From JAYFQE01 sp034927345 (GTDB lineage Bacteria; Bacillota; Clostridia; Saccharofermentanales; UBA5734): DNA of 64,000 nucleotides. Each line of letters starts with the position of its first letter. Positions within the stretch are counted from its first letter, which is position 1. The stretch lies in NCBI GenBank assembly GCA_034927345.1, contig JAYFQE010000021.1, forward strand, positions 1-64,000, written 5' to 3'. A program made the position numbers and the translations under genes. Shown here one piece after another: positions 27,344 through 36,210 of the stretch. Under the pieces are notes generated by a model that made no database searches, was not told the DNA's origin, and saw nothing but the letters and a program-made list of their open reading frames with translations.

Positions 27344-27349
27344 CTGGTT

Positions 27350-28315
27350 TTATCGTTTTTGCTGTCCGCTGATATAGAGCAGAGCCTGACGGACATATCC
27401 GTTCGTGTTTTGCAGGGCTTGTTCGGCGATTTTACGGGAAACGCTCATCAATTCCATGACAATAGCCGTTTTGATAACGCCGCCGGCCGCTTCCAGCATA
27501 CGGGCGGCATGCTCCAGGTCCGGATTCCCGGTGGCTTCGGTAAAAATACGCAGAACCCGGCGGCTGAGCTTCTGGTTGATACCCCGGGTTCCAACCATCA
27601 GGTTTTGATAGACATGCCCCATCTTGACCATCGATAAAGATGAAATCATATTCAGAACCATCTTTTGTGCCGTTCCGGCTTTTAAACGGGTTGAACCCAT
27701 AATGATTTCCGGGCCGCTTTCGACTTCGATGACGATTTCGGCATATCGGCTGAGCAGCGCGTGCTTGTTGCAGGACAACGCGATACGTCCGGCGCCGGTG
27801 ATTGCCGCGTATTTCAACGCGCCGATGCAATAAGGCGTCCGGCCGCTTGAGGCAATGGCCAGAACGACGTCCTTTGCCGACAGCCGGCGCGCTTCCAGAT
27901 CCGCGACGGCTTGTTCTTCGCGGTCTTCAACACCTTCCATGGCTTTAAAAACCGCATCTTGCCCGCCGGCGATAATTCCGCTGACCAGATCCGGCGATAC
28001 GCCGAAGGTCGGCGGACATTCGGAGGCGTCCAGAATGCCCAGTCGTCCGCTGGTTCCGGCGCCGGCGTAAATCAATCGGCCGCCCGCTTTAAAATGATAG
28101 ACAACCATATCGATAGCCTGGGCAATGGCCGCGGCTTCTTCGCCGACTTTCTGCGGAACTTCCCTGTCCAGCCGGTTCATCGTCTGAACCATCTCCAGCG
28201 TGGACATCGTGTCGAGATTGCGCGTCAGCGGATTGATCTGTTCTGTTTGCAATAAATTCATTTCTTCCGTAGAATCGGGAGAACGCTCAAAATCGGTATT
28301 GCTGAACTTTTCCAT
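27350..28315 (-). CDS. murQ: N-acetylmuramic acid 6-phosphate etherase
   Basis: A 321-residue cytoplasmic enzyme that cleaves the lactyl ether of MurNAc-6-phosphate to give GlcNAc-6-phosphate and D-lactate, in recycling of cell-wall sugar. The SIS-domain signature is very well conserved: GAGTSGRLGILDASECPPTFG, which contains the catalytic glutamate, then AIASSGRTPYCIGAL and GSTRLKAGTAQKMVLNM. Length suits the family (about 300). I chose the ATG at 28315, preceded by GGAG; an upstream in-frame codon at 28351 has no site. It diverges from the M20 peptidase. No MurP transporter or MurNAc kinase is next to it. Confidence 0.96.
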   Translation of the reverse strand: MEKFSNTDFERSPDSTEEMNLLQTEQINPLTRNLDTMSTLEMVQTMNRLDREVPQKVGEEAAAIAQAIDMVVYHFKAGGRLIYAGAGTSGRLGILDASECPPTFGVSPDLVSGIIAGGQDAVFKAMEGVEDREEQAVADLEARRLSAKDVVLAIASSGRTPYCIGALKYAAITGAGRIALSCNKHALLSRYAEIVIEVESGPEIIMGSTRLKAGTAQKMVLNMISSLSMVKMGHVYQNLMVGTRGINQKLSRRVLRIFTEATGNPDLEHAARMLEAAGGVIKTAIVMELMSVSRKIAEQALQNTNGYVRQALLYISGQQKR

Positions 28316-28355
28316 GCAATCATCTCCATTTGGGCAAATAGTGGCCGACAATGAA

Positions 28356-28364
28356 ATTATAGCA
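28356..28364 (-). promoter_or_regulatory. Extended -10 promoter of murQ
   Basis: TGCTATAAT on the minus strand is a perfect TATAAT with the TGn extension, 41 bases before the murQ start. The -35 region shows no match. Confidence 0.5.
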
Positions 28365-28415
28365 CAATTGACCCCTTTTCCGCTTCATGATCTACCGTCT
28401 GATCGGCGCCGGACG

Positions 28416-28424
28416 TGCTATACT
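28416..28424 (+). promoter_or_regulatory. Extended -10 promoter of the M20 peptidase gene
   Basis: TGCTATACT is an extended -10 element 40 bases before the start at 28464. It is nearly a mirror copy of the murQ promoter about 60 bases away, and it too lacks a clear -35. Confidence 0.5.
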
Positions 28425-28463
28425 GAATAGGATTCAAGTCCTTTTTTGTATGGGGGATCGTTT

Positions 28464-29750
28464 ATGAAGAGCAGCGGTAAATCGGATCAGTCTAATCGGG
28501 AAAAACAAGTGATCAAAGCCATTAACGAACGCAAAGACGAATTGTTTGCCTTGCTTGGCGACTTGATTCGCATTGACTCGCAGAATTTTCGGACTTACGG
28601 CCATGAACAGGCCTGTGCCGAATATATTGCCGGCCGGCTGAACGAATTGGGTTTAGCGGCCGATGTTTATTCGCCGGATGCTGTCGCCGGACTGACCGCC
28701 CATCCCGATTATTTGAGCGGACGGTCGCTGGGAAACCGGCCTGATGTTACCGCTTGCCTGCCGGGCCTAAAGTCTGATCGCCGGCTGATGCTGGCCGCCC
28801 ATTCCGACACCATGCCAATCGGCAGCATAGACAAATGGAGCTTCCCGCCTTTAAGCGGAGAACAGTTGGACGGCCGCATCCGGGGCCGCGGCGCCTGTGA
28901 TGATAAATACGGTATTGCCGCGATTCTGTTTATATTGCGGCTGTTACGCGATCTGGACATCCGGCTGGATTATGATCTGCTTTTTACGGCTTATAGCGAT
29001 GAAGAATACGGCGGCGGCAACGGGACGCTGGCATCCTGTTTGAAGTATCCCTGTGACGACGTGCTCAACCTGGACTGCAAGGATTTCGAGATCTGGAACT
29101 GCGCCATCGGCGGCGGGGAGATCAAAGCCACGGTCCGCTCGAAGAAGCCTGCCGATTCCTGTGCGGCGGCGGTAGACGGCCTGATGCGGGTCAAGGAAGC
29201 TTTCCTGCGCTTTAAAGACAATCGCCGGCGGGAGATTGCCGCCGACCCTCATTATCGCGGCACGAATATCCCGGATACTTCGGTTCGTTTTATGCATTTT
29301 ACGGCGGGCGAGTATGGGAGCGATTTGGATACGGCTTCTCTCATTGTGACCTACTATACGACAAAAACCGCGGCGGAAATTGATGAGGAGCTGGCGTCGA
29401 TGGCGGCAGATTTAAAACCTGAATTAGATAACCTGGGTTTGGAATTGGTTGGTTTTGAGCCGGCTACCCGCTTTTTCCACTTTGCGCCATCTGAAGAGAA
29501 TAATCCGGTTATCGCCATGCTTGACCGGGCTGCGGCCAGAACCAGCGGCCGGTCTTTAGTTTCCTGCGGCGCTTGCCTCTCTGATTTATCGCTCTTTATC
29601 AAGTACGGCAGTCCGCGGGCCATCAGCTTTGGCATCGGCAGGGATTTCAATGTCTATGGCGGCGCCCATCAGACTGATGAATTTATCGAGTGTGACCGCC
29701 TGGTTGAGTTTACCGGGATTGTGGCGGCCTTCTTAATGGAATATCATTAA
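28464..29750 (+). CDS. M20-family metallopeptidase
   Basis: A 428-residue zinc-dependent M20 peptidase (dipeptidase, ArgE or DapE type). The metal ligands are in order: AAHSDTMP (H and the following D), GRGACDDKYG (bridging D), YSDEEYGGG (catalytic and metal-binding E pair) and GGAHQTDEF near the end (H). A lid or dimerisation domain lies between residues of about 210 and 320. It acts in the cytoplasm. The exact substrate cannot be assigned; a short peptide or N-acyl amino acid is likely. The ATG at 28464 follows GGGGGATC; an earlier in-frame ATG at 28446 lacks a site. The next gene at 29774 follows within 24 bases. Confidence 0.88.
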   Translation: MKSSGKSDQSNREKQVIKAINERKDELFALLGDLIRIDSQNFRTYGHEQACAEYIAGRLNELGLAADVYSPDAVAGLTAHPDYLSGRSLGNRPDVTACLPGLKSDRRLMLAAHSDTMPIGSIDKWSFPPLSGEQLDGRIRGRGACDDKYGIAAILFILRLLRDLDIRLDYDLLFTAYSDEEYGGGNGTLASCLKYPCDDVLNLDCKDFEIWNCAIGGGEIKATVRSKKPADSCAAAVDGLMRVKEAFLRFKDNRRREIAADPHYRGTNIPDTSVRFMHFTAGEYGSDLDTASLIVTYYTTKTAAEIDEELASMAADLKPELDNLGLELVGFEPATRFFHFAPSEENNPVIAMLDRAAARTSGRSLVSCGACLSDLSLFIKYGSPRAISFGIGRDFNVYGGAHQTDEFIECDRLVEFTGIVAAFLMEYH

Positions 29751-29773
29751 TCGAGAAAAGGAGCTGGAATGAT

Positions 29774-30742
29774 ATGGATACCATCAAGACCTACCTGGAT
29801 AACATTTTTGCAGGGCTGCCCCAAAGCGAAGCCGTTCTGAAGGCCAAACGCGAGCTGCAGAACAATATGGAAGAAAAATATCGCGCTTATAAAGCCGAAG
29901 GACTTTCGGAAAACGAAGCGATCGGTCATGTAATAACGGAATTTGGCAATATCGACGGACTGATCGCCGGACTCGGCATCAACCAGGCCGGCGATCAGCC
30001 TAAGCGGCCTTTGATCGATCGGGAGCAAGTCGGCGCTTTTTTGACTGACAACAGAAAGGCCGGCCGGCTGGTCGCCCTGGGCGTCTTCCTTTGCATAGCG
30101 GCGGCCGCCGTTCTGATCCTGATCAATCATCTGGCGGCCGACGGCTTGTTCGGCCCGATATCCGGCGATGCGGCCGGCGCGTTGGGCTTGATTCCCATGT
30201 TGATGATCATTGCGGCCGCCGTCGGCCTTTTTATTTACTCCGGCATGCTGACCGGCCGCCATGCCTGGCGGGAGAAAGAATTTGATCTGCCGGATGACGT
30301 AAGGGCCGATTTGCAGCGGCAGCTTGAACAGTTCATGCCGAATTTCACCATGGCCATTATTGTCGGCGTTGCCCTGTGCATTCTTTCGCCGCTGCCGCTT
30401 TTCCTCTCCGCTATCCTGACTAAATTCAACTCAGAATACAGCGTGGTTATCCTGCTTGGCCTTATTGCTGTCGCCGTGTACCTTTTCGTCCGCTTCGGAA
30501 CGATCAAGGACGGCTATAATCGTCTGTTGCAATTAGAAGATTATACGCCGGAAAAGAAAAAGGAAGATAAAGTAACCGGAACCGTCGCCTCCATTGTCTT
30601 TCCTCTGGCGGCTGCCGCCTACCTTTATATGGGCTTTGTCTACCAACTCTGGCATCCGGGCTGGGTCATATTCCCGATTACCGGCATCCTGTTCGGTATT
30701 TTTTCTGCCGTCTATGAAGCGGTTGCCGGCAGCAAAGGCTGA
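29774..30742 (+). CDS. HAAS-domain membrane protein
   Basis: A 322-residue protein. Residues 1-65 form a HAAS-like helical domain (TYLDNIFAGLPQSEAVLKAK, then GLSENEAIGHVITEFGNIDG). In this family the domain precedes membrane segments and is usually encoded beside a PadR regulator. About six hydrophobic segments follow (roughly 95-115, 138-158, 195-220, 228-250, 275-295 and 298-318). AAAGGAGCTGG precedes the ATG. It follows the M20 gene closely. No PadR gene is adjacent, which is unusual. Function unknown; a regulatory membrane role is inferred from the family. Confidence 0.75.
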   Translation: MDTIKTYLDNIFAGLPQSEAVLKAKRELQNNMEEKYRAYKAEGLSENEAIGHVITEFGNIDGLIAGLGINQAGDQPKRPLIDREQVGAFLTDNRKAGRLVALGVFLCIAAAAVLILINHLAADGLFGPISGDAAGALGLIPMLMIIAAAVGLFIYSGMLTGRHAWREKEFDLPDDVRADLQRQLEQFMPNFTMAIIVGVALCILSPLPLFLSAILTKFNSEYSVVILLGLIAVAVYLFVRFGTIKDGYNRLLQLEDYTPEKKKEDKVTGTVASIVFPLAAAAYLYMGFVYQLWHPGWVIFPITGILFGIFSAVYEAVAGSKG

Positions 30743-30763
30743 GCAGCCGGTTTACCGGCCGCT

Positions 30764-31972
30764 TCAGGTGGCCTTCATGCGGACGACGGCCATGTGTTCG
30801 TTGGAAAATGGCTTGTTGGCGGCGACGCCGATAAAGTCTGCCCCGAAAATATCATAAAGGCTGCCGGAGACAGTCAGTTCCGGCAGGCGGCCGAGCATTC
30901 TTTCACCATCCGTCAGATAAGCCATCTGAACCGGCGACGCATAATGTCCGTCGCTGGTAAAGTCGCCGCCGGAGGCAATAACAACATAGATGCCGGGTTC
31001 GCCGTTTAACAATTCTTTCAAAGAGCGTCCGCTGTCGGTAATCGTCAATTGACGGCTGTCCAGAGTCGGGACGTCATCATAAGCTCCGCCTGCGCCGGCG
31101 GTCGGCAGCCAGCCAAAATCGGCGGCATTCTTCTTGTCGGCATAAGGATGGCAGATGACGCCATGATCGATCAAAGTCATTTTATCAGCGGGCAGGACCG
31201 TTCCTTCCAAATCGAAAAACGGTTCCCCGATCGCCTCAGGCGTGGCGTCGCGATACAGGCTGAACCGGTCGCTGAAAATCGGCAGGCCGATCTTGTCGGT
31301 AAACAGCGAGGCTTTGCGGCCGATTTTCTTGCCGGAGAGTTCTTCCTGCAATTTACGCAGTATTTCGCTTTGCTCAATAACGATCAACGGTTTTTCCAGA
31401 GCCGGCTTCTCCAGGCGAGTATCATACGCCGCCAGCATGTTGTCGGCAAAGGAAAGAAACTTCTCTTTTTCGAAACGGCGTATGACCGTCACGAGAAAGG
31501 AATCAAAAACATTGGCGGAATCGATATGTTTGACCAGAAGGACAATAACGGTAAACCGGTCCAACTGATGCAGGTCCGTCCCTGAATCGTTAGTCAGGCG
31601 CACTTCTGTTTCGATCAGGTTGATCTTGTTGCTCAAGACCAGCTTGGGGTAGCGGTCCCGGCAGATATGCAGGCATTCTTCAAATTCGCGGGTCAGGGTT
31701 TCCACATCCTTGGTTTCCTCGCGCCGGTCTTCGAACCGCTTCAGGCCGACGGCCGGCCGGTAGGGATAAGGCGCGCGTTCGGCCAGATTGGCTTCGGCTT
31801 CCTGCCAGGTGTTTTCCGTCGGCCGGCCGAGGGTGCCGGCTACGCCGATAAAGCCGTCCCGGTAATAACGGCAGCCGGATTTAGTTATATTCTTTTTGCG
31901 AATGGAATCAATTTCCCAGCGGGTGATATTCAAAGCCGTTTCGCGGACTGTTTCCTGATACAGCTCTTTCAT
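30764..31972 (-). CDS. TldE/PmbA-type partner of a TldD metalloprotease
   Basis: A 402-residue protein of the TldD/PmbA family, without an H-E-x-x-x-H motif. In the known heterodimer this subunit is the non-catalytic partner that helps form the cavity in which unfolded peptides are degraded. Typical features are LNITRWEIDSIRKKNITKSG at the start, ADKMTLIDHGVICHPYADKK in the C-terminal half and GEPGIYVVIASGGDFTSDGHY. I chose the ATG at 31972, preceded by GGAGG; the open frame upstream only overlaps the end of the tldD-like gene. It begins 20 bases after that gene on the same strand, so the two form an operon. Confidence 0.85.
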   Translation of the reverse strand: MKELYQETVRETALNITRWEIDSIRKKNITKSGCRYYRDGFIGVAGTLGRPTENTWQEAEANLAERAPYPYRPAVGLKRFEDRREETKDVETLTREFEECLHICRDRYPKLVLSNKINLIETEVRLTNDSGTDLHQLDRFTVIVLLVKHIDSANVFDSFLVTVIRRFEKEKFLSFADNMLAAYDTRLEKPALEKPLIVIEQSEILRKLQEELSGKKIGRKASLFTDKIGLPIFSDRFSLYRDATPEAIGEPFFDLEGTVLPADKMTLIDHGVICHPYADKKNAADFGWLPTAGAGGAYDDVPTLDSRQLTITDSGRSLKELLNGEPGIYVVIASGGDFTSDGHYASPVQMAYLTDGERMLGRLPELTVSGSLYDIFGADFIGVAANKPFSNEHMAVVRMKAT

Positions 31973-31991
31973 AAGCGATGCCTCCTTCTGC

Positions 31992-33338
31992 CTATTGAAC
32001 CTGAATGCCGTTGGCGCGGATATAGGCGCCGCCAAAACCGACACGCAGCGGGTACTGCTCCATTTTGCCGCAGCCGCCGGTCGGGAAAGACAAGTAGACC
32101 ACCTCGTCGGATATAGCGTCGATTTCATGAAGGGTTTGCATGACGTTACCGGTGATAACCGAAATTTCAACAGGTTCGGCGACTTTGCCGTCCCGGATCA
32201 TGTAAGCCCGGCTGGGCGCGATCGTAAAGGTTGTCATGCCTGAACCGTGTTTCAGGTTTTCAATTAAAATACCCTTCGGCGTATCGGCGATCAGCTGTTC
32301 CTGCGTCATATTTCCGCCGCCGATATAGGTCGTGGTCATCCGGACGATCGGTTCGTACTCGAAGTTGACGGCACGGGCGTTGCCGGTCGGCTGCTCATCC
32401 AGGGCGGCCGCCGTATAGCTGCTGTGCAGACGGCCGGTCAGGACGCCGTTTTTAATCAGGTAATTTTCCTTGGCCCGGCAGCCTTCATCATCAAAGGGAA
32501 CATAACCGGCGCCTTCAATCAGCCCGGTATCGATGATGTTCAGAATATCGGATCCGACTTTGCTGCCCAGCGCCCATTCTCTTTTCATGGTTTCGTCGCC
32601 GATCATGAAGTCGGCTTCGCTTTTATGGCCGAAACTTTCATGGGCGAACACACCGGTCACGATCGGCGCCAGAATGCAGGTATATTGTCCCGGAACAACC
32701 GGAACGGCAGAGGCTGCGAAGTCGATATCCTTTTTTAAAGAAGCGGCAAATTTATCCTGTTGACCGGAAAGTCTGGAAAAATCCTGATCCATGACATATT
32801 CCATCCCCTGGGTCTGCTTATCGCGGACTTTTAAATCGTAACGGATTACCACGGCACAGCTTTGATAATCAAAAGTGACGTCGGTGCCCAAACTGGAAAC
32901 AATATGCTTCAGCGTATGATTATCCAGATAGTGGGCTTGCGAATTGGCCACCTCCCGGAAAGGCTCAAGAACCGGCAAATAAGCATTCAGCAAAGCCAGT
33001 TTGTCCGCGCGCGGCACATGTCGGATGTCCTGGTCCGTATATCGGATCAGCCGGTCCCGATTGACTTCCAGCCGCCGGATAACCGGATGGCTGAAAATCT
33101 GCGGATCGGGCCGGGCCATTCCGGCGAGTCCGTCCAGTTCGGCCTGCACTTGTTCAAGATCTGTCGTGGCGCTGTAATACCAGCGCCGGCCGTCATAAAT
33201 CCGGATAAACGCGCCGCGGTCACATTTTTGTTTATTTTGTTTCAGGATGCCGTTATCGTAACTGATCCGGGTAGAATAGACATCCTCCCATCGGATGTCG
33301 GCATATAGGTCGGGAGGGAATTTGATCGTATGCTCCAC
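31992..33338 (-). CDS. tldD: TldD-type metalloprotease
   Basis: A 448-residue TldD family protease. The zinc site HESFGH (H-E-x-x-x-H) lies near residue 233, and the glycine-rich TGGCGKMEQYPLRVGFGG closes the C-terminal domain. TldD with TldE degrades unfolded peptides and, in other bacteria, matures some peptide antibiotics. No precursor peptide is apparent nearby, so a housekeeping role is more likely. The start codon is GTG at 33338, with AAAGGAGG seven bases upstream. It is the first gene of a two-gene operon. Confidence 0.9.
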   Translation of the reverse strand: MEHTIKFPPDLYADIRWEDVYSTRISYDNGILKQNKQKCDRGAFIRIYDGRRWYYSATTDLEQVQAELDGLAGMARPDPQIFSHPVIRRLEVNRDRLIRYTDQDIRHVPRADKLALLNAYLPVLEPFREVANSQAHYLDNHTLKHIVSSLGTDVTFDYQSCAVVIRYDLKVRDKQTQGMEYVMDQDFSRLSGQQDKFAASLKKDIDFAASAVPVVPGQYTCILAPIVTGVFAHESFGHKSEADFMIGDETMKREWALGSKVGSDILNIIDTGLIEGAGYVPFDDEGCRAKENYLIKNGVLTGRLHSSYTAAALDEQPTGNARAVNFEYEPIVRMTTTYIGGGNMTQEQLIADTPKGILIENLKHGSGMTTFTIAPSRAYMIRDGKVAEPVEISVITGNVMQTLHEIDAISDEVVYLSFPTGGCGKMEQYPLRVGFGGAYIRANGIQVQ

Positions 33339-33582
33339 CGGGCTGCCTCCTTTAGGTTAACTTTCAAAATGTTAAGCCGTTGACTAGCGGGTCACAATTT
33401 CTATCATAACCTTTTCGGCGTTTATTGAACAGCCCTTTGCGGTTTGTCGTCAGGCAGGACTATAACAAAACCATGCGGCCGTCGTTAGCCCGATCCGGCT
33501 GATGCCGCGGGATATTTGGACAAAACAACCGATAATCTTTACAATGATCAGAGAACCAGAAAAAGGAGGACGATCAAATAAA

Positions 33583-34140
33583 ATGAATGATACATTGAAA
33601 GCGATTCAGGACAGGCGGAGCATCCGTCGTTTCCAGGCAGAACCCTTGACCCGGGCCGAACTGGACGCCTTGGTCGACGTGGCTTTGGCATCGCCGACCG
33701 GTATGAACCGCCAGGCCTGGGAATTTCGCTTTATTACGGATCAGGCTCTGATCACGCGGCTTAACGCCGCCGCCATGGACACCTTTCGCGAAGAAGGCAA
33801 CCAGGCTATTATCGACCGGATGGCCGCCCGGCATGAGAGTATTTTTTATGGAGCGCCGCTGGTTGTCCTGATATCGATGCCCAAAGATACAGACGGCGGC
33901 CTGGACGCGGGGATTGCCGCGGCCAATCTGGCCATTGCCGCTCAGTCGATGGGTCTGGGTTCCTGCATTATCGGGCTGGCCGCCGCGGCTTTCTCCGGAT
34001 CAAAAGGCTTTCAGATGGCGCGGCAAGTCCAATGGCCGGACGATCATGAATTTGCGATATCGGTCGCCATCGGCCATCCGGCCATAACCAAAGAACCTCA
34101 TGAACGCCATCCGGAAAAGATCCGCTTTATCAACGGCTAA
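33583..34140 (+). CDS. Nitroreductase-family flavoprotein
   Basis: A 185-residue FMN-dependent nitroreductase-like protein. The N-terminal FMN phosphate site is RRSIRRFQAEPLT, followed by ALASPTGMNRQAWEF. The second nucleotide region is AAQSMGLGSCIIG. Length is normal for the compact subfamily. It probably works as a dimer, reducing quinones, nitroaromatics or other acceptors with NAD(P)H; the physiological substrate is unknown. I chose the ATG at 33583 because AAAGGAGGACG precedes it; the frame is open further upstream but without a ribosome site. It diverges from the tldD-like operon and converges with the GH127-like gene. Confidence 0.9.
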   Translation: MNDTLKAIQDRRSIRRFQAEPLTRAELDALVDVALASPTGMNRQAWEFRFITDQALITRLNAAAMDTFREEGNQAIIDRMAARHESIFYGAPLVVLISMPKDTDGGLDAGIAAANLAIAAQSMGLGSCIIGLAAAAFSGSKGFQMARQVQWPDDHEFAISVAIGHPAITKEPHERHPEKIRFING

Positions 34141-34163
34141 CCGGTCGGTTGTCTGACTGAAGG

Positions 34164-36101
34164 TCAGTTGTCTAGGAGCGGCCATTCGGTCAGCCGCAGG
34201 TTTGTGCAGCCATAGGGAATCAGTCTTAAGGCTTCCGGCGGTCCGGCCGGAGTGCGATCTGGCGGCTGCGGCGCGGCCGAACCGTCGATGACCGGCCAGT
34301 CGATCGGCCTGGCCTGGATGGTTGCTGTCAACGGGGCGCCATCCGGTGAAAAAGGACACTCGCCGACCGGCCTTTCTTCCCATTTTATTCGCTCAGATCC
34401 GGCAGTCAACTCACGGCTTACGCCGTATTGCCACCGCCCCGCCGGCAAAACCTCATAATCCCCGTGCGGCATTTCATGTCCCGGCAGATCTTGATTGATC
34501 GGCTGCCATTGTTCGCCGACCGGCCAGGCATAGACCAGGGGGCCGCGGGTGAGCGCCGCCATCTGATTCGGCCGTTCCAGCCAGACAGCCCGGGCCGGCA
34601 GGCGGAGGACAATCGTCGAATGGGCAGCCCAGCGGCGTTCCAGGCGATACATGCTTCCGGCTGCCGGCCGGAGCTTTTCTTCCGCAGGCATGCTGCCGCT
34701 GCTTTCGGTCCGGACAGTCAGCAATGGCGCTTCGGTCCAGCCCGGGATACGCAGATCAAGGGCGAACCGGCAGTCCGGGCTGGTTTCGATTTCCAGGATG
34801 ATTTCCTCGCGGAACGGGTAATCGGTTTGCATCCGGATATGAACCGGTTTTCCGCCGGCTTCCGTTGTCAGCTCTGCCGGCGCATAAGCGACAACCGCCA
34901 GTACCGGACAATCGTCCGTCCGGTCGCGGCGCATGAACAGGGAGCGGGCGAACTTCGGCCAGCCTTGGCTGAGGTTGGCTGTGCAGCAGCCATAATTCGG
35001 TTCCAGGCCAAATAAATTGGCCTGAGGGCCGTTAGTTCCGAAAACTGGTCTGGCCTGGGTCGAGCAGTTGATCTGATTGACTTGTTGATCGTATTGGTGG
35101 GTCCACATGGACGGATCAAAAGCAGCCGGCAAGGCGTTGAACGCGGCATGTTCCAGCCGGTCTCCCCAATAGGGATCGCCGGTAGCCGCCAGAAGCTGTT
35201 CCATGGAATACATGAATTCGACGACAGCACATAACTCGGTGCCCCGGATGGGGCTGGTTCCGGCCAGACACTCATCGCCGCTGAATAACCCGTGAACCTG
35301 ACCATGATATCGGTCCAGCAAGTCCAGCATCCGGCGGGCGGCCGTCCTGTCATCTTCCCGCGAGGAGATCAAACTGTATAAAGACCAGCCTTTGAGCATC
35401 ATCGCCTGGTTGACGACATGGGTCAGGAAATTCCAGCGCCCGGCTTCTTCCGGCTGTTGATAAGGCCAGTTATCGAACAAAGCCGGGTAATCGGCGCCCT
35501 GGCTATGCAGCTTGACCGCCAGCTGAACCAGCCAGGCGGCAGGCCGGCGGCGATAAAGCCAGATAATGCTGATCAACGCTTCGTACCAGCGGGTCTGGCC
35601 CCAGCCAAACAAAGTGTGGCCGTCGATGTGGCGGTCAAGGTTGAGCAGGGCTTTTTCAACAGCCGGCTCGATCCGGGGATCATCAGTCGCGTCGGCATAC
35701 ACAGTCAAGGTTTTCAGAATGAGAAACAACGCCCAGACATCATAGGCAGCGCGTTCTTCCCGACTGCACGGGCAAATCCAGCCGTCATCCTCCTGACGAA
35801 GCAGAATTTGTTCGATATACCGGCCGGCGCGCGACTTTAAATCGGCATCGTCAAGGAGCCAGGCCAGGGGAATGAATCCGTCCAGCCAATATGGCACCCG
35901 TTCCCAGCCTTCATGACTGCCGCCGATCCAACGCGAATCGGCGATGTCCGGCCAGAACTGATCAAGATGACCGGAAAGGCCGTCGGCCTGGATACGCAGC
36001 TGCCGGCGCAGCCAGCCGGTTGGCCGGATAGCTTTAACCGGGAAAAAATCATAAGCTGCCGGTTGAATAACAAAAGAAGGCTTTATTTCGTTGATTTCCA
36101 T
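34164..36101 (-). CDS. GH127-like enzyme (DUF1680), beta-L-arabinofuranosidase family
   Basis: A 645-residue protein with the GH127/DUF1680 layout: an alpha/alpha barrel (about 30-440) followed by beta-sandwich domains. In characterised GH127 enzymes zinc is held by one glutamate and three cysteines, one being the nucleophile. Here GTELCAVVEFMYS (near residue 290) and the C-C pair in NYGCCTANLSQGWPKFA (near 371) fit this. QINCSTQ may supply the third cysteine. There is no signal peptide, so it acts in the cytoplasm on imported oligosaccharides. The ATG at 36101 has GGAGG eight bases upstream. It diverges from the AraC gene at 36211, its likely activator. Related families GH146 and DUF1680 enzymes of unknown specificity remain possible. 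Confidence 0.85.
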   Translation of the reverse strand: MEINEIKPSFVIQPAAYDFFPVKAIRPTGWLRRQLRIQADGLSGHLDQFWPDIADSRWIGGSHEGWERVPYWLDGFIPLAWLLDDADLKSRAGRYIEQILLRQEDDGWICPCSREERAAYDVWALFLILKTLTVYADATDDPRIEPAVEKALLNLDRHIDGHTLFGWGQTRWYEALISIIWLYRRRPAAWLVQLAVKLHSQGADYPALFDNWPYQQPEEAGRWNFLTHVVNQAMMLKGWSLYSLISSREDDRTAARRMLDLLDRYHGQVHGLFSGDECLAGTSPIRGTELCAVVEFMYSMEQLLAATGDPYWGDRLEHAAFNALPAAFDPSMWTHQYDQQVNQINCSTQARPVFGTNGPQANLFGLEPNYGCCTANLSQGWPKFARSLFMRRDRTDDCPVLAVVAYAPAELTTEAGGKPVHIRMQTDYPFREEIILEIETSPDCRFALDLRIPGWTEAPLLTVRTESSGSMPAEEKLRPAAGSMYRLERRWAAHSTIVLRLPARAVWLERPNQMAALTRGPLVYAWPVGEQWQPINQDLPGHEMPHGDYEVLPAGRWQYGVSRELTAGSERIKWEERPVGECPFSPDGAPLTATIQARPIDWPVIDGSAAPQPPDRTPAGPPEALRLIPYGCTNLRLTEWPLLDN

Positions 36102-36210
36102 ATTCCGGACCTCCAAATCATTTTACCTTGAATATAACAAGTTGTCTGATAAAATAAAATTGTTAATATCGATGATATTGACTTTTACATCAAAGTTGGC
36201 GGAGAAAGAA

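Noticed and set aside
31992..33338. TldD/TldE pair as part of a peptide-antibiotic (microcin) cluster
   Set aside because: No precursor peptide, modifying enzyme or dedicated exporter was found around the pair.
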